Notes under the pieces: generated by a model | The model's database searches: none | What the model saw: only the letters and a program-made list of their open reading frames with translations | What the model was told of the DNA's origin: nothing | Program-made: the position numbers and the translations under genes | In this document: in pieces, positions 1 to 7,854 of the stretch | Layout: each line of letters opens with the position of its first letter | How positions within the stretch are numbered: position 1 is the first letter of the stretch | Assembly (NCBI RefSeq): GCF_003033885.1 | Contig: NZ_CP024081.1 | Coordinates: 1,891,980 to 1,955,979 of the forward strand | DNA: 64,000 nt | Direction of reading: 5' to 3' | DNA from: Pseudomonas rhizophila | GTDB lineage: Bacteria; Pseudomonadota; Gammaproteobacteria; Pseudomonadales; Pseudomonadaceae

Positions 1-7
1 GTTATAG

Positions 8-916
8 ATGCTGATGCCTCTGGTCCAGATTCCCCTGCGTATTTGGCGCCAGCGCGGCCAGACTTTGATGTTCCGTGGCCACGCTATCCGGTATTGGGTG
101 GCGGGGCACGGCGAGCCGTTGTTGCTGATCCATGGTTTCCCCACCGCCAGTTGGGACTGGCATTACCTGTGGCAGCCGCTGGCACAGCGTTATCGGGTGA
201 TCGCCTGCGACATGCTCGGTTTTGGCGACTCGGCCAAGCCGACGGATCATGCCTACAGCCTGTTGGAGCAGGCTGACCTGCAGCAGGCTTTGCTGGCACA
301 TTTGAATGTGAAGCAAGCCGTGCATGTACTGGCCCATGATTATGGTGACAGCGTGGCCCAGGAACTGATCGCCCGTCACTACGAGGCGCGCATCGAACTC
401 GCCAGTTGTGTCTTTCTCAACGGCGGTCTGTTTCCCGAAACCCATCGTCCGGTGCTGATGCAAAAACTGTTGCTCAGCCCCTTGGGCTGGCTACTGGGCC
501 GAGCTTTTTCCCGAGAAGGCCTGGTCAAGAGTTTTCGCCAGATATTCGGCCCCAGGACTGGCCCGACCGAAAGCGAGCTGGACGATTACTGGAGCCTGGT
601 CGAAACCCATAACGGACCGCGGATCATGCACAAACTCATTGCCTACATTCCCGAACGGCGTGTGCAGCGTGACCGCTGGGTGCAGGCCATGCAGCGCGGC
701 GAGGTGGCGCTGCGGGTGATCGACGGCGCGGTCGATCCGATTTCCGGTGAACACATGGTGGCGCGCTACGAGGCGCTGATCCCCAACCCTGACACCGTAC
801 TGCTGCCCGACATCGGCCACTACCCGCACACCGAAGCCCCGGTGCAGGTACTCAAGCATTACCTGGAGTTTCGCGAAAACATGGCCGCACCGGTCAGGCA
901 GGTGGTCTGCTCATAA
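8..916 (+). CDS. MEST-like alpha/beta hydrolase
   Basis: A 302-residue alpha/beta hydrolase. An in-frame TAG at 5-7 shows the gene is complete here; ATG at 8 or 14 may be the start. The oxyanion HG motif is at residues 42-43. The nucleophile elbow reads AHDYG near residues 109-113, so the nucleophile is Asp111, not the usual Ser. The HDxG elbow is known from haloalkane dehalogenases, epoxide hydrolases and the MEST proteins. HDYGD followed by VAQEL most resembles the MEST group as I know it. A late GHYPH supplies the catalytic His. There is no signal peptide, so it is probably cytoplasmic. Substrate is unknown. The next gene lies 264 bp away behind a REP pair, so this looks like a separate unit. 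Confidence 0.85.
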   Translation: MLMPLVQIPLRIWRQRGQTLMFRGHAIRYWVAGHGEPLLLIHGFPTASWDWHYLWQPLAQRYRVIACDMLGFGDSAKPTDHAYSLLEQADLQQALLAHLNVKQAVHVLAHDYGDSVAQELIARHYEARIELASCVFLNGGLFPETHRPVLMQKLLLSPLGWLLGRAFSREGLVKSFRQIFGPRTGPTESELDDYWSLVETHNGPRIMHKLIAYIPERRVQRDRWVQAMQRGEVALRVIDGAVDPISGEHMVARYEALIPNPDTVLLPDIGHYPHTEAPVQVLKHYLEFRENMAAPVRQVVCS

Positions 917-935
917 CTGTTGAAGGTTGGAGCAC

Positions 936-1009
936 TATCGCGAGCAGGCTCGCTCCCACGGAGAGGCGAGTCTACGCAGGCCTGTGTGGGAGCGAGCCTG
1001 CTCGCGATG
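936..1009. repeat. REP pair (REPIN)
   Basis: Two inverted copies of the Pseudomonas REP unit. ATCGCGAGCAGGCTCGCTCC lies at about 936-959 and its reverse complement at about 986-1008, with 27 bp between. The order is opposite to most other pairs in this window. It sits between two genes and encodes nothing. Confidence 0.9.
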
Positions 1010-1180
1010 GCAGCGACTCGGTCCCGCCTCTGGTGAGGGTCACGGAGCCCACAGCAGATCCGGCTCGTATCATCCCCTCACCTTATTGGCCACCATTCAC
1101 TTGCAACCCTGTTGATTGTGACCAACCGCCCTGTGCCCGACACTCGGGGCATTGTCCTATTGCCTGCTGGAGTTCTGCCC

Positions 1181-2092
1181 ATGAGTGAATCTGTGCGCTT
1201 CGAAGATAAAGTCGTGATCGTCACGGGAGCTGGCGGTGGCCTGGGGCGAGCCCATGCCCTGTTGTTCGCCAGGCAGGGGGCCAAAGTGCTGGTCAACGAC
1301 CTCGGCGGCTCTGCCCAGGGAGAAGGGGCCAACGCCTCGGCGGCGGATCGGGTGGTCGCTGAAATTCGCCAAGCCGGCGGCATTGCCGAAGCGAACCACG
1401 ACTCCGTCACCGATGGCGACAAGCTTGTTCAAAACGCGCTCGACGTGTTTGGCCGGGTCGATGTAGTGGTCAACAACGCCGGGATCCTGCGGGACAAGAC
1501 CTTCCACAAAATGGAGGACGCCGACTGGGACCTGGTCTACCGCGTCCATGTCGAGGGCGCCTACAAAGTCACCCGCGCCGCCTGGCCACACCTGCGTGAG
1601 CAGAATTACGGGCGGGTGATCTTTACGGCCTCCACGTCCGGCATCTACGGCAACTTCGGTCAATCCAACTACGGCATGGCCAAGCTCGGCCTTTATGGCC
1701 TGACGCGCACTCTGGCCATCGAAGGTCGCAAGAACAATATTCTGGTCAATGCCATCGCGCCCACCGGTGGCACCCGCATGACCGAAGGCCTGATCCCGCC
1801 GCAGGTGTTCGAACAGCTCAAGCCTGAACTCGTCAGCCCGTTGGTGGTGTACCTGGCCAGCGAGACCTGCCAGGAAACCTCCGGGTTGTTCGAAGTGGGC
1901 GGCGGCTGGATGGGCAAGGTGCGTTGGGAGCGCAGCCTGGGTGCCGGCTTCGATCCAAACAAAGGTTTCTCGCCCGAAGACGTCGCGGCCCACTGGCAGC
2001 AAATCTGTGATTTCGAGGGTGCGGTACACCCCAATGACAACCTTGAAGCGTTGAAGGAAATGATGGCGAACTTGCAGCGCTACACCGTTTGA
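1181..2092 (+). CDS. Short-chain dehydrogenase, (3R)-hydroxyacyl-CoA dehydrogenase-like
   Basis: A 303-residue classical SDR from ATG 1181. The reading frame stays open further upstream, but MSESVRFEDK aligns with normal SDR N-termini. The NAD(P)-binding TGAGGGLG is at residues 15-22, NNAG at 98-101, and the catalytic Ser151, Tyr164 and Lys168 (YGMAK) are present. The length and the long C-terminal part, with GGGWMGKVRWERS, resemble the hydroxyacyl-CoA dehydrogenase part of peroxisomal multifunctional enzyme 2 and its bacterial homologues, which act in fatty-acid or steroid side-chain oxidation. No other beta-oxidation gene is adjacent, so the pathway is inferred from family resemblance only. 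Confidence 0.85.
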   Translation: MSESVRFEDKVVIVTGAGGGLGRAHALLFARQGAKVLVNDLGGSAQGEGANASAADRVVAEIRQAGGIAEANHDSVTDGDKLVQNALDVFGRVDVVVNNAGILRDKTFHKMEDADWDLVYRVHVEGAYKVTRAAWPHLREQNYGRVIFTASTSGIYGNFGQSNYGMAKLGLYGLTRTLAIEGRKNNILVNAIAPTGGTRMTEGLIPPQVFEQLKPELVSPLVVYLASETCQETSGLFEVGGGWMGKVRWERSLGAGFDPNKGFSPEDVAAHWQQICDFEGAVHPNDNLEALKEMMANLQRYTV

Positions 2093-2135
2093 CCTTGCGG
2101 CCTCGACCCGTTGTCGTCAGACGCGGCAACGGTGG

Positions 2136-2903
2136 TCAGGGGACGTATTTCTTCACCAGCGCCGCCAGATTCGCGGCAGTCTCGATGTCCATCACACCGT
2201 CGTATTTCGCTGGACGAAAGTGCAGCTGAAAGGCTCGCACCAAACGCTGAAAACCCGCACTTGTGGCGGCTGCCGACGTGTCATACCCATATTTGCGGAA
2301 CAAGCCGAGCAGTTGCTCGCGAGTCGGCAGGCCGTTGCATTGGTAGGCACGGGTGTAAGCTTTCTGCGTGGGTTCATCGAACCATGCGCCGATGCCCTTC
2401 AGATACAGCGTATGCCAAGGGAACATCGGGCCGGGATCGCTTTTCCTGCCAGCAGCAATATCCGAGTGTCCCACCACATTGACCGGGCTGATGTCCGGAT
2501 AGCGCTTGAGGATGTTCAACGCCAGGTATTCGATCGCCTCGACTTGCTGAGGTTGATAAGGCGGGAAAGTGAATTGCCCGTGGTTATCGGTGGCTAGGTT
2601 GACGATTTCAACACCGATCGAGGTGTCGTTCAGATTCGTGCGACCACCCCAACTGCTCACCCCCGCGTGCCAGGCTCGTTGGTTCTCGTCGACCAGATTG
2701 AAAATCTGCGGTTCCTGGAAACCTGCTTTCAAGTAACTCGGGTCGCTGAAGTCCGGGATGAGGTAGTGGGCGCTGACAGAGGAACCGGTCAGTGCGTTGA
2801 TGGAGGATGAAAAGTTCGCGGCGGTGTAATGAAAGACTAGAAAACGAATTCTATTGTTGAAGCCTTTTACCGAGCGATAGCTGTTGTAGTTGATAAGTGT
2901 CAT
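2136..2903 (-). CDS. N-acetylmuramoyl-L-alanine amidase, AmpDh3-like
   Basis: A 255-residue Amidase_2 enzyme that should cleave the bond between muramic acid and the stem peptide of peptidoglycan. Zinc ligands are visible as His25 (FHYTAAN), His146 (GHSDIA) and Asp156, with a candidate catalytic Glu99 (GVEIVN). A peptidoglycan-binding helical domain follows at about 195-255. There is no signal peptide. Length and architecture match P. aeruginosa AmpDh3, which has been reported as a type VI-secreted cell-wall effector. Here no type VI gene and no Sel1-type immunity gene is adjacent; its downstream neighbour is the convergent SDR. Upstream lies a pyocin-like toxin. Its ribosome binding site is half of a perfect 12-bp inverted repeat. 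A role in competition is inference; peptidoglycan recycling is the alternative. Confidence 0.88.
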   Translation of the reverse strand: MTLINYNSYRSVKGFNNRIRFLVFHYTAANFSSSINALTGSSVSAHYLIPDFSDPSYLKAGFQEPQIFNLVDENQRAWHAGVSSWGGRTNLNDTSIGVEIVNLATDNHGQFTFPPYQPQQVEAIEYLALNILKRYPDISPVNVVGHSDIAAGRKSDPGPMFPWHTLYLKGIGAWFDEPTQKAYTRAYQCNGLPTREQLLGLFRKYGYDTSAAATSAGFQRLVRAFQLHFRPAKYDGVMDIETAANLAALVKKYVP

Positions 2904-2972
2904 AAAAACTCACTGAGGTTTAAAGTCAAAACAGAATGCTGTGACTGACATTCAGCCTAACAGTGAGTTTTT
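2904..2972 (-). promoter_or_regulatory. Hairpin covering the amidase ribosome binding site
   Basis: AAAAACTCACTG at 2904-2915 is perfectly complementary to CAGTGAGTTTTT at 2961-2972. In the minus-strand mRNA the copy directly before the amidase ATG carries the GTGAG Shine-Dalgarno-like stretch, so the 12-bp stem would bury it. The 45-nt loop holds a smaller stem, GAATG with CATTC. A translational switch is an inference. Confidence 0.5.
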
Positions 2973-3078
2973 GATGGGGCCGTAGTGGGATTCTTGCTTT
3001 GTTGTAGGAATAGGCCTTAGAAGGTTTGGGAGTCTGCTGTTGGTAAAAGTAAGGCGCAAAAATAATCTTGTAGCATTT

Positions 3079-3103
3079 AAAAAGTGTCGCTGAGATTTCA
3101 GCG
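3079..3103 (-). terminator. Weak terminator after pyocin/immunity unit
   Basis: On the minus strand a CGCTGA stem, 4-nt loop and TCAGCG (3088-3103) are followed after three bases by five T. It lies 27 bp past the stop codon of the pyocin/immunity frame and would separate that unit from the amidase. Confidence 0.45.
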
Positions 3104-3129
3104 GCCAAGTTGCTTGGGTATAGTATGTG

Positions 3130-3387
3130 TCAGGTGTATCTCTTCTCTAACATGAATTTAGGCGCTTTCCAGTTTGGACCTTTGATGCATAGCCCTTTAT
3201 CACCGCTTATCAATACTCCTGCTTCGAAAAGTTTTATGTAAGCTTTTTCAAGTTCTCCATGCTGTACAAGCTCACGATTGTGGCGTCTGATCAGCATGTC
3301 TAAATGTGGGTGTGCTCTCAGTAACGCAAATACCGTGACGATCTCTTCCAATGGCTCGTTCTTGACTATTTGCTCAACAGTGTTCAT
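3130..3387 (-). CDS. Probable immunity protein of the pyocin-like toxin
   Basis: An 85-residue protein starting at ATG 3387 with its own strong Shine-Dalgarno (AAGGAG, 8 nt upstream). In the unshifted arrangement its ATG overlaps the toxin TGA as ATGA (3384-3387), the usual coupling of a bacteriocin gene and its immunity gene. It is small, mostly helical and lacks membrane segments. Because of the shift it is also the in-frame C-terminus of the long toxin frame. Position, size and coupling support the immunity role; I do not recognise the fold. It probably can still be made as a free protein. Confidence 0.65.
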   Translation of the reverse strand: MNTVEQIVKNEPLEEIVTVFALLRAHPHLDMLIRRHNRELVQHGELEKAYIKLFEAGVLISGDKGLCIKGPNWKAPKFMLEKRYT

Positions 3388-5403
3388 TGCGACATCTCCT
3401 TCAGAAGCTGCTGGTAATCTCTTTCGTCCTGTAGGTTTGCTTTTGCTAAGGCATCCGACGTATAAAACAATGTTCTCGCGATCTGAGATTTTATAATCTT
3501 CGAGCGTTGCGGTATGAGCATTATTCCAGTCAGGTGAGCCTTCTTTGGGTGAAAAGTTATCAGCCAGTCCCATAGCTCGAAATCTTTCGAGTTCCCTGAT
3601 TTCGTGAGTGTAGTACCGTCGATCTGTATCGGTGACATCGACCTTGCCACTCACAATACTCTGAAGCCGTTCGACCATGACATCATTCGCATCAGACTGA
3701 TTCAGTCGTACGATATGCAGCTTCACGGCGTCTATCCCCTCCTGAGTAATCGTCGCTGTCCGCCAATCCAGCTCAAGAATAGGTCCACCTGCCTGCTCCG
3801 GATTAAAGTCGCGTCCACTGTGCTCACCCTTGGTAGTCGCGCCCTCATAAGGACTGTTGAAGACGGTATAGATCGGTGGAAGACCCGATTCAACGGGGAA
3901 CACCGTGACAAACCCACCAAAACTGTAGAGATCAAACTCCGGGTGCGTATCGATTCGCCCGTCTACCGCCATCGGGGTAGGGCCTTTGTAGGCGGTCACG
4001 TTTGGCATGGCCGCCGGCAATACTGTGGACGCGCTACCCGGCTTCACTATGGGCGTCCAGATCATGCTGGTGGAAGTGGCGTCGGGGCTGTAGGACCTGT
4101 AAAAATTACCGTGGGGATCAGGCGTGGCGAACCGAACCGGTGCTTTGGAGCGCGCCGATGTACTGTTGCCACCTGTCACGACAAATTCCGTTCTGTTACC
4201 CACAGTTCTGGAGCCAATAACGACCGGCAGGTTGACCTCACCTTGCGCAGCTGCGATGGCGTGCAGATCGTCGGAATTACCCGGTGCAAGTTCGGACAGC
4301 GGGACGCTCAAGGCATAGAGGTCACCGTTGCCCAGTTCCGATGGATAAAGCAGGGCCGCAAATCCTGCCAAAGCCGGTGCGGCTACTGCGATGGCCGATT
4401 CGATAGCCATGGCTATCGCAGTTCGTAACGCAGCCTGGATTGCCGAGGTTGTTGCCGGATTTGTGATCAGACTACTGCCAGCGAGTGTGAACACTGGACC
4501 GGCTGCGACTGCCGCGCCCAGTACGGGGAATGCTCCGTCAGCCAGAGCGTGGCGCAACGCTTGTTCCTGAGTTTGGCGTCGGGTCTCCGCCTCGGCTGCC
4601 TTACGTGCATGAGCAGCGGCACTGCGTTTGGCTTCAGCCTGAGCAGCGGCTTTTTCAGCCGCTGCCAGACGTTGTGCCTCTGCCGCAAACCGTGCTCGTT
4701 CTTCGGCAACGCGTTTAGCCTCGGCATCAGCTGCCTTGCGTGCCTTCTCAACAGCCGCACGTTTGGCTTCGGTCTGGGCCTTTGCCTGCGCTGCGGCTTT
4801 TGCTGCGGCTGCTGCTTTTGCCGCGGTGCTGGCAATGGTTTTGTTATGCGTGGCTAAGCGAGCGTCCAGTAGCTCTATCTGCGCAGCCAGGAACTTCGCT
4901 TGGAAGGCCGCGGCGTAAGAAATATTCCATTTGGCTATTGCGTTGTAATAACGCCTTTGCCCTCCGAGACGACCAAGAAGCTCAAAACCCTTATAGGAAG
5001 GATCTCGAGTTTTATGGGTTAGTGGGTCATGGCCATAATAAAGGTTGGCCGTTTCTATTTGTTGCTGAAAGTCTGTCCTTGCTCTGAAAATCTGTAGCTT
5101 CAGTGTCCGTAAGTCAATTTCGAGAGCATCGGTTTCACGGGGGACCACAGCACGAACGGCCGCTCGTGTTTTTGCGAGTTCGGCATCGGTTATGCGTTTG
5201 ATATTTTTTATGTTTTCTTTGAATAGTGTCTCGGTGAAGTCATTGCTTTCAATCAGCCATTCAATGGCATAGTCAACTGCGTCGTATGCACGATCGGAGT
5301 GGTCGGGGCCTGACACGCCTCTAGCACTGAATCCGTATCCAGGAGACGACGAAGGCTTACGAGGTATACCTCTATTTACAAGTATGTTTTTTTCTTGTTG
5401 CAT
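3130..5403 (-). CDS. S-type pyocin-like toxin, frameshift-fused to its immunity protein
   Basis: A 757-residue reading frame starting at ATG 5403 behind AAGGA. Residues 1-170 form an N-terminal domain without signal peptide. Residues 180-290 are a long Ala/Lys/Glu-rich helix like the rods of colicins. Residues about 355-525 match the S-type pyocin domain as I know it (NLPVVIGSR, PPIYTVFNSPYEG). A C-terminal toxin domain follows at about 517-645, with GEHSGRDFNP, YYTHEIRELER and NAHTATLEDYK. The frame then leaves the expected toxin end, which continues in another frame, and reads without a stop through 24 unrelated residues into Met673, the start of a probable immunity protein. A one-base insertion in a T run explains this. 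The toxin's activity is not known to me; a nuclease is possible. Confidence 0.85.
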   Translation of the reverse strand: MQQEKNILVNRGIPRKPSSSPGYGFSARGVSGPDHSDRAYDAVDYAIEWLIESNDFTETLFKENIKNIKRITDAELAKTRAAVRAVVPRETDALEIDLRTLKLQIFRARTDFQQQIETANLYYGHDPLTHKTRDPSYKGFELLGRLGGQRRYYNAIAKWNISYAAAFQAKFLAAQIELLDARLATHNKTIASTAAKAAAAAKAAAQAKAQTEAKRAAVEKARKAADAEAKRVAEERARFAAEAQRLAAAEKAAAQAEAKRSAAAHARKAAEAETRRQTQEQALRHALADGAFPVLGAAVAAGPVFTLAGSSLITNPATTSAIQAALRTAIAMAIESAIAVAAPALAGFAALLYPSELGNGDLYALSVPLSELAPGNSDDLHAIAAAQGEVNLPVVIGSRTVGNRTEFVVTGGNSTSARSKAPVRFATPDPHGNFYRSYSPDATSTSMIWTPIVKPGSASTVLPAAMPNVTAYKGPTPMAVDGRIDTHPEFDLYSFGGFVTVFPVESGLPPIYTVFNSPYEGATTKGEHSGRDFNPEQAGGPILELDWRTATITQEGIDAVKLHIVRLNQSDANDVMVERLQSIVSGKVDVTDTDRRYYTHEIRELERFRAMGLADNFSPKEGSPDWNNAHTATLEDYKISDRENIVLYVGCLSKSKPTGRKRLPAASEGDVAMNTVEQIVKNEPLEEIVTVFALLRAHPHLDMLIRRHNRELVQHGELEKAYIKLFEAGVLISGDKGLCIKGPNWKAPKFMLEKRYT
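3384..3467 (-). other. Displaced toxin C-terminus and frameshift site
   Basis: The true toxin end appears to be in the second frame here: YTSDALAKANLQ, then DERDYQQLLKEMSQ and TGA at 3384. It continues the domain cleanly if one T is removed from the minus-strand TTTT run (plus AAAA at 3464-3467), giving ENIVYTSDALAKAN. A short homopolymer is a classic site both for real slippage mutations and for sequencing errors. Confidence 0.6.
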
Positions 5404-6038
5404 ATCGATTTCCTTTTCGATACGTGCATTTCAAATGTCCCTGCCAGTACTCACTGTATGCAGCCGTGCCTGTTCATTTATTCGTCACCATCAAGGCGGC
5501 GAAAAAGACTATAAGTTCGATTGCATAGGCTGGGCAGGTGAGAGATTCCGACCATGTTGTAGGAATCGAGAAGTTTCACGCAGGAAATCAACCCACATAA
5601 AAAAAGGCCGCTGCAAAAAGCAGCGGCCTGAAAATGACGTTGCAAAGGAGCAAAAAACCAACGTCAGTGAACACGGGAGGTGATGGACCGATGCGCCAAT
5701 CCATCCGAATGACGGTGCGCCGGTCGCGAGGGACGCGATGGCGGCTTGTGCCTGCAGGCCCGTTGCCCTGAAAGCCCGGCCAGCATAGGGATTGGGCATC
5801 GTCGGAAACAGCCCGGATCCGGACATGCACCGTTGCAGGGCGCGCAACAGTTAACAGGCCCGATGAATATGCACGGCGCTGATGACCCATCATCCAGTGC
5901 GTCCATGCGCGGCGCAAAGCCCCATATTTCATGACCTGTAATCCTTTCGGGGTACAGCGCGAATACCTCCTTGGTGCGCTTATCGCCCATGTCGTGCGGC
6001 AGTAGGGTGAAGGCTCTGTCACTCACCGGGGAAGACGC
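5404..6038. other. Gene-free stretch, 635 bp
   Basis: No convincing gene. It holds the pyocin start signals (AAGGA before 5403), a minus-strand terminator at 5597-5628 and, on the minus strand, a perfect AAGGAGGT (5972-5965) without a start codon at normal distance. Two overlapping minus-strand frames exist, but they look Cys/Arg/Pro-rich and random, and one runs straight through the terminator. Confidence 0.5.
5597..5628 (-). terminator. Rho-independent terminator, minus strand
   Basis: GGCCGCTGC at 5606-5614 pairs with GCAGCGGCC at 5620-5628 around five A. The T run exists only on the minus strand (plus A run at 5599-5605). No recognised minus-strand gene ends into it, so the transcript it stops is unidentified. 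Confidence 0.75.
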
Positions 6039-7832
6039 ATGACAACAATAACAATGCGCGCCATCTTCAAACCGCAGGCGCTGGCCGTCGCGGTGGCCTT
6101 GGGTTGCTCTGCCCAGGCGCAGGCCGTTTCATTCAATATTGGCGAGATCGAGGGGCAGTTCGACTCCTCGTTGTCCGTGGGCGCGAGCTGGGGCATGCGC
6201 GACGCCGACCGGGACTTGGTCGGCAGCGTCAACGGCGGTACGGGGCAGTCGTCCACCGGTGACGATGGGCGGCTGAACTTCAAGAAGGGCGATACCTTTT
6301 CCAAGATATTCAAAGGCCTGCACGATCTCGAACTCAAGTACGGTGATACTGGCGTGTTCGTGCGCGGCAAGTATTGGTATGACTTCGAACTCAAGGACGA
6401 AAACCGGCCGTTCAAGGACATCAGCGACAGCAACCGCAAGGAAGGCTCCAAGTCGTCAGGGGCGCAGCTTCTCGATGCGTTTGTCTATCACAATTACTCC
6501 ATCGCCGACTTGCCGGGTACGGTGCGTGCGGGCAAGCAGGTGGTCAGTTGGGGTGAAAGTACCTTCATCGGCAACTCCATCAACAGCATCAACCCGGTGG
6601 ACGTCTCCGCGTTCCGCCGTCCGGGTGCCGAGATCAAGGAAGGCCTGATCCCGGTGAACATGCTGTTCGCCTCCCAGGGCTTGACCGACAAGCTCACCAT
6701 CGAAGGTTTCTACCAACTGGAATGGGACCAGACGGTCGTCGATAACTGCGGCACTTTCTTTGGCAACGACGTGGTGGCCGATGGCTGCACCAGCGGCTAC
6801 ACCGTGGGCAGCCCGGCGATTGCGCCATTCGTACCATTGACTCAGGCCTTTGGCCAAGGCATCCAGGTGAATGACGAAGGCGTTGTCATTGCTCGCAGCG
6901 GTGACCGTGACGCCCGTGATTCCGGCCAGTGGGGCACGGCGTTGCGCTGGCTCGGTGACGACACCGAGTACGGCCTGTACTTCATGAACTACCACAGCCG
7001 CACGCCAACCGTGGGCACCACCACCGCCGGCCTGTCTACATTGTCGGCACTGCCGGGAATGGTCGCGATTGCAGAAGGGCTTGCCCCTGGCAGCGGTTCG
7101 GGGCTGGCGCAAAGCGTGATGCTGGGGCGCGGTCAGTATTACCTTGAATACCCCGAGGACATCCGTCTGTACGGTGCCAGCTTCGCCACCACGCTGCCTA
7201 CCGGCACCGCGTGGACCGGGGAAATCAGCTACCGCCCCAACGCACCTGTGCAGCTCAACACCAACGATCTGACCCTGGCCTTGCTCAACCCGATCGCAGG
7301 CGGTGCAGCTTCGCCCATCGCGACCTCGCCCGGGGCCGATAACACCGGTTATCGTCGTAAGGAATTGACCCAGATCCAGAGCACCCTGACGCACTTCTTC
7401 GACCAGGTGCTGGGCGCTGATCGCCTGACCGTGGTGGGCGAGGCGGCGGTGGTGCACGTCGGTGGCCTGGAATCCAAGGACAAGCTGCGTTATGGCCGTG
7501 ACTCGGTCTACGGCCAGTACGGGTTTGGCGGTGACACCGACGGCTTCGTCACCTCGACCTCGTGGGGCTATCGCGCCCGGGCAATTCTTGACTACTCCAA
7601 CGTCGTTGCCGGTATCAACTTCAAGCCCAATGTCTCCTGGTCCCATGACGTGGCCGGCTACGGCCCCAACGGCTTGTTCAACGAAGGTGCCAAGGCCATC
7701 AGCCTGGGTGTCGATGCCGACTACCGCAACACCTATACCGCCAGCCTGAGTTACACCGACTTTTTCGGCGGCGACTACAACGTCCTCGAAGACCGCGACT
7801 TCCTCGCGTTGAGCTTTGGCGTGAACTTCTGA
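6039..7832 (+). CDS. DUF1302 outer-membrane-type protein
   Basis: A 597-residue protein with a signal peptide (hydrophobic ALAVAVALGCSAQAQA, cleavage near residue 30). The body is full of short alternating beta stretches, GASWGMRDAD at the N-terminus and LSFGVNF ending in Phe at the C-terminus, as in an outer membrane barrel. This is the DUF1302 family, which commonly sits beside DUF1329 proteins in Pseudomonas and steroid- or ester-degrading bacteria and is thought to act in lipid or hydrophobic-substrate traffic. ATG 6039 is used; ATG 6054 is also possible because the Shine-Dalgarno is weak. The DUF1329 gene follows after 22 bp, so the two form an operon. The substrate is unknown. Confidence 0.88.
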   Translation: MTTITMRAIFKPQALAVAVALGCSAQAQAVSFNIGEIEGQFDSSLSVGASWGMRDADRDLVGSVNGGTGQSSTGDDGRLNFKKGDTFSKIFKGLHDLELKYGDTGVFVRGKYWYDFELKDENRPFKDISDSNRKEGSKSSGAQLLDAFVYHNYSIADLPGTVRAGKQVVSWGESTFIGNSINSINPVDVSAFRRPGAEIKEGLIPVNMLFASQGLTDKLTIEGFYQLEWDQTVVDNCGTFFGNDVVADGCTSGYTVGSPAIAPFVPLTQAFGQGIQVNDEGVVIARSGDRDARDSGQWGTALRWLGDDTEYGLYFMNYHSRTPTVGTTTAGLSTLSALPGMVAIAEGLAPGSGSGLAQSVMLGRGQYYLEYPEDIRLYGASFATTLPTGTAWTGEISYRPNAPVQLNTNDLTLALLNPIAGGAASPIATSPGADNTGYRRKELTQIQSTLTHFFDQVLGADRLTVVGEAAVVHVGGLESKDKLRYGRDSVYGQYGFGGDTDGFVTSTSWGYRARAILDYSNVVAGINFKPNVSWSHDVAGYGPNGLFNEGAKAISLGVDADYRNTYTASLSYTDFFGGDYNVLEDRDFLALSFGVNF

Positions 7833-7854
7833 TCTGGCTGACAAGGAAAAACCA

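Noticed and set aside
1112..1180. Longer N-terminus for the SDR gene
   Set aside because: The extra 23 residues are not seen in SDR proteins, which start near MSESVRFEDK.
2926..3108. 60-residue minus-strand reading frame between amidase and pyocin
   Set aside because: It runs through the pyocin terminator, has no Shine-Dalgarno and a random-looking composition.
5404..5470. LexA-like box before the pyocin gene
   Set aside because: CTGCATACAGTGAGTAC has a CTG but no CAG at the required spacing of ten bases.
5588..6026. Two overlapping minus-strand frames of 120 and 144 residues
   Set aside because: Their translations are Cys/Arg/Pro-rich without family features, and the longer reads through a strong terminator.
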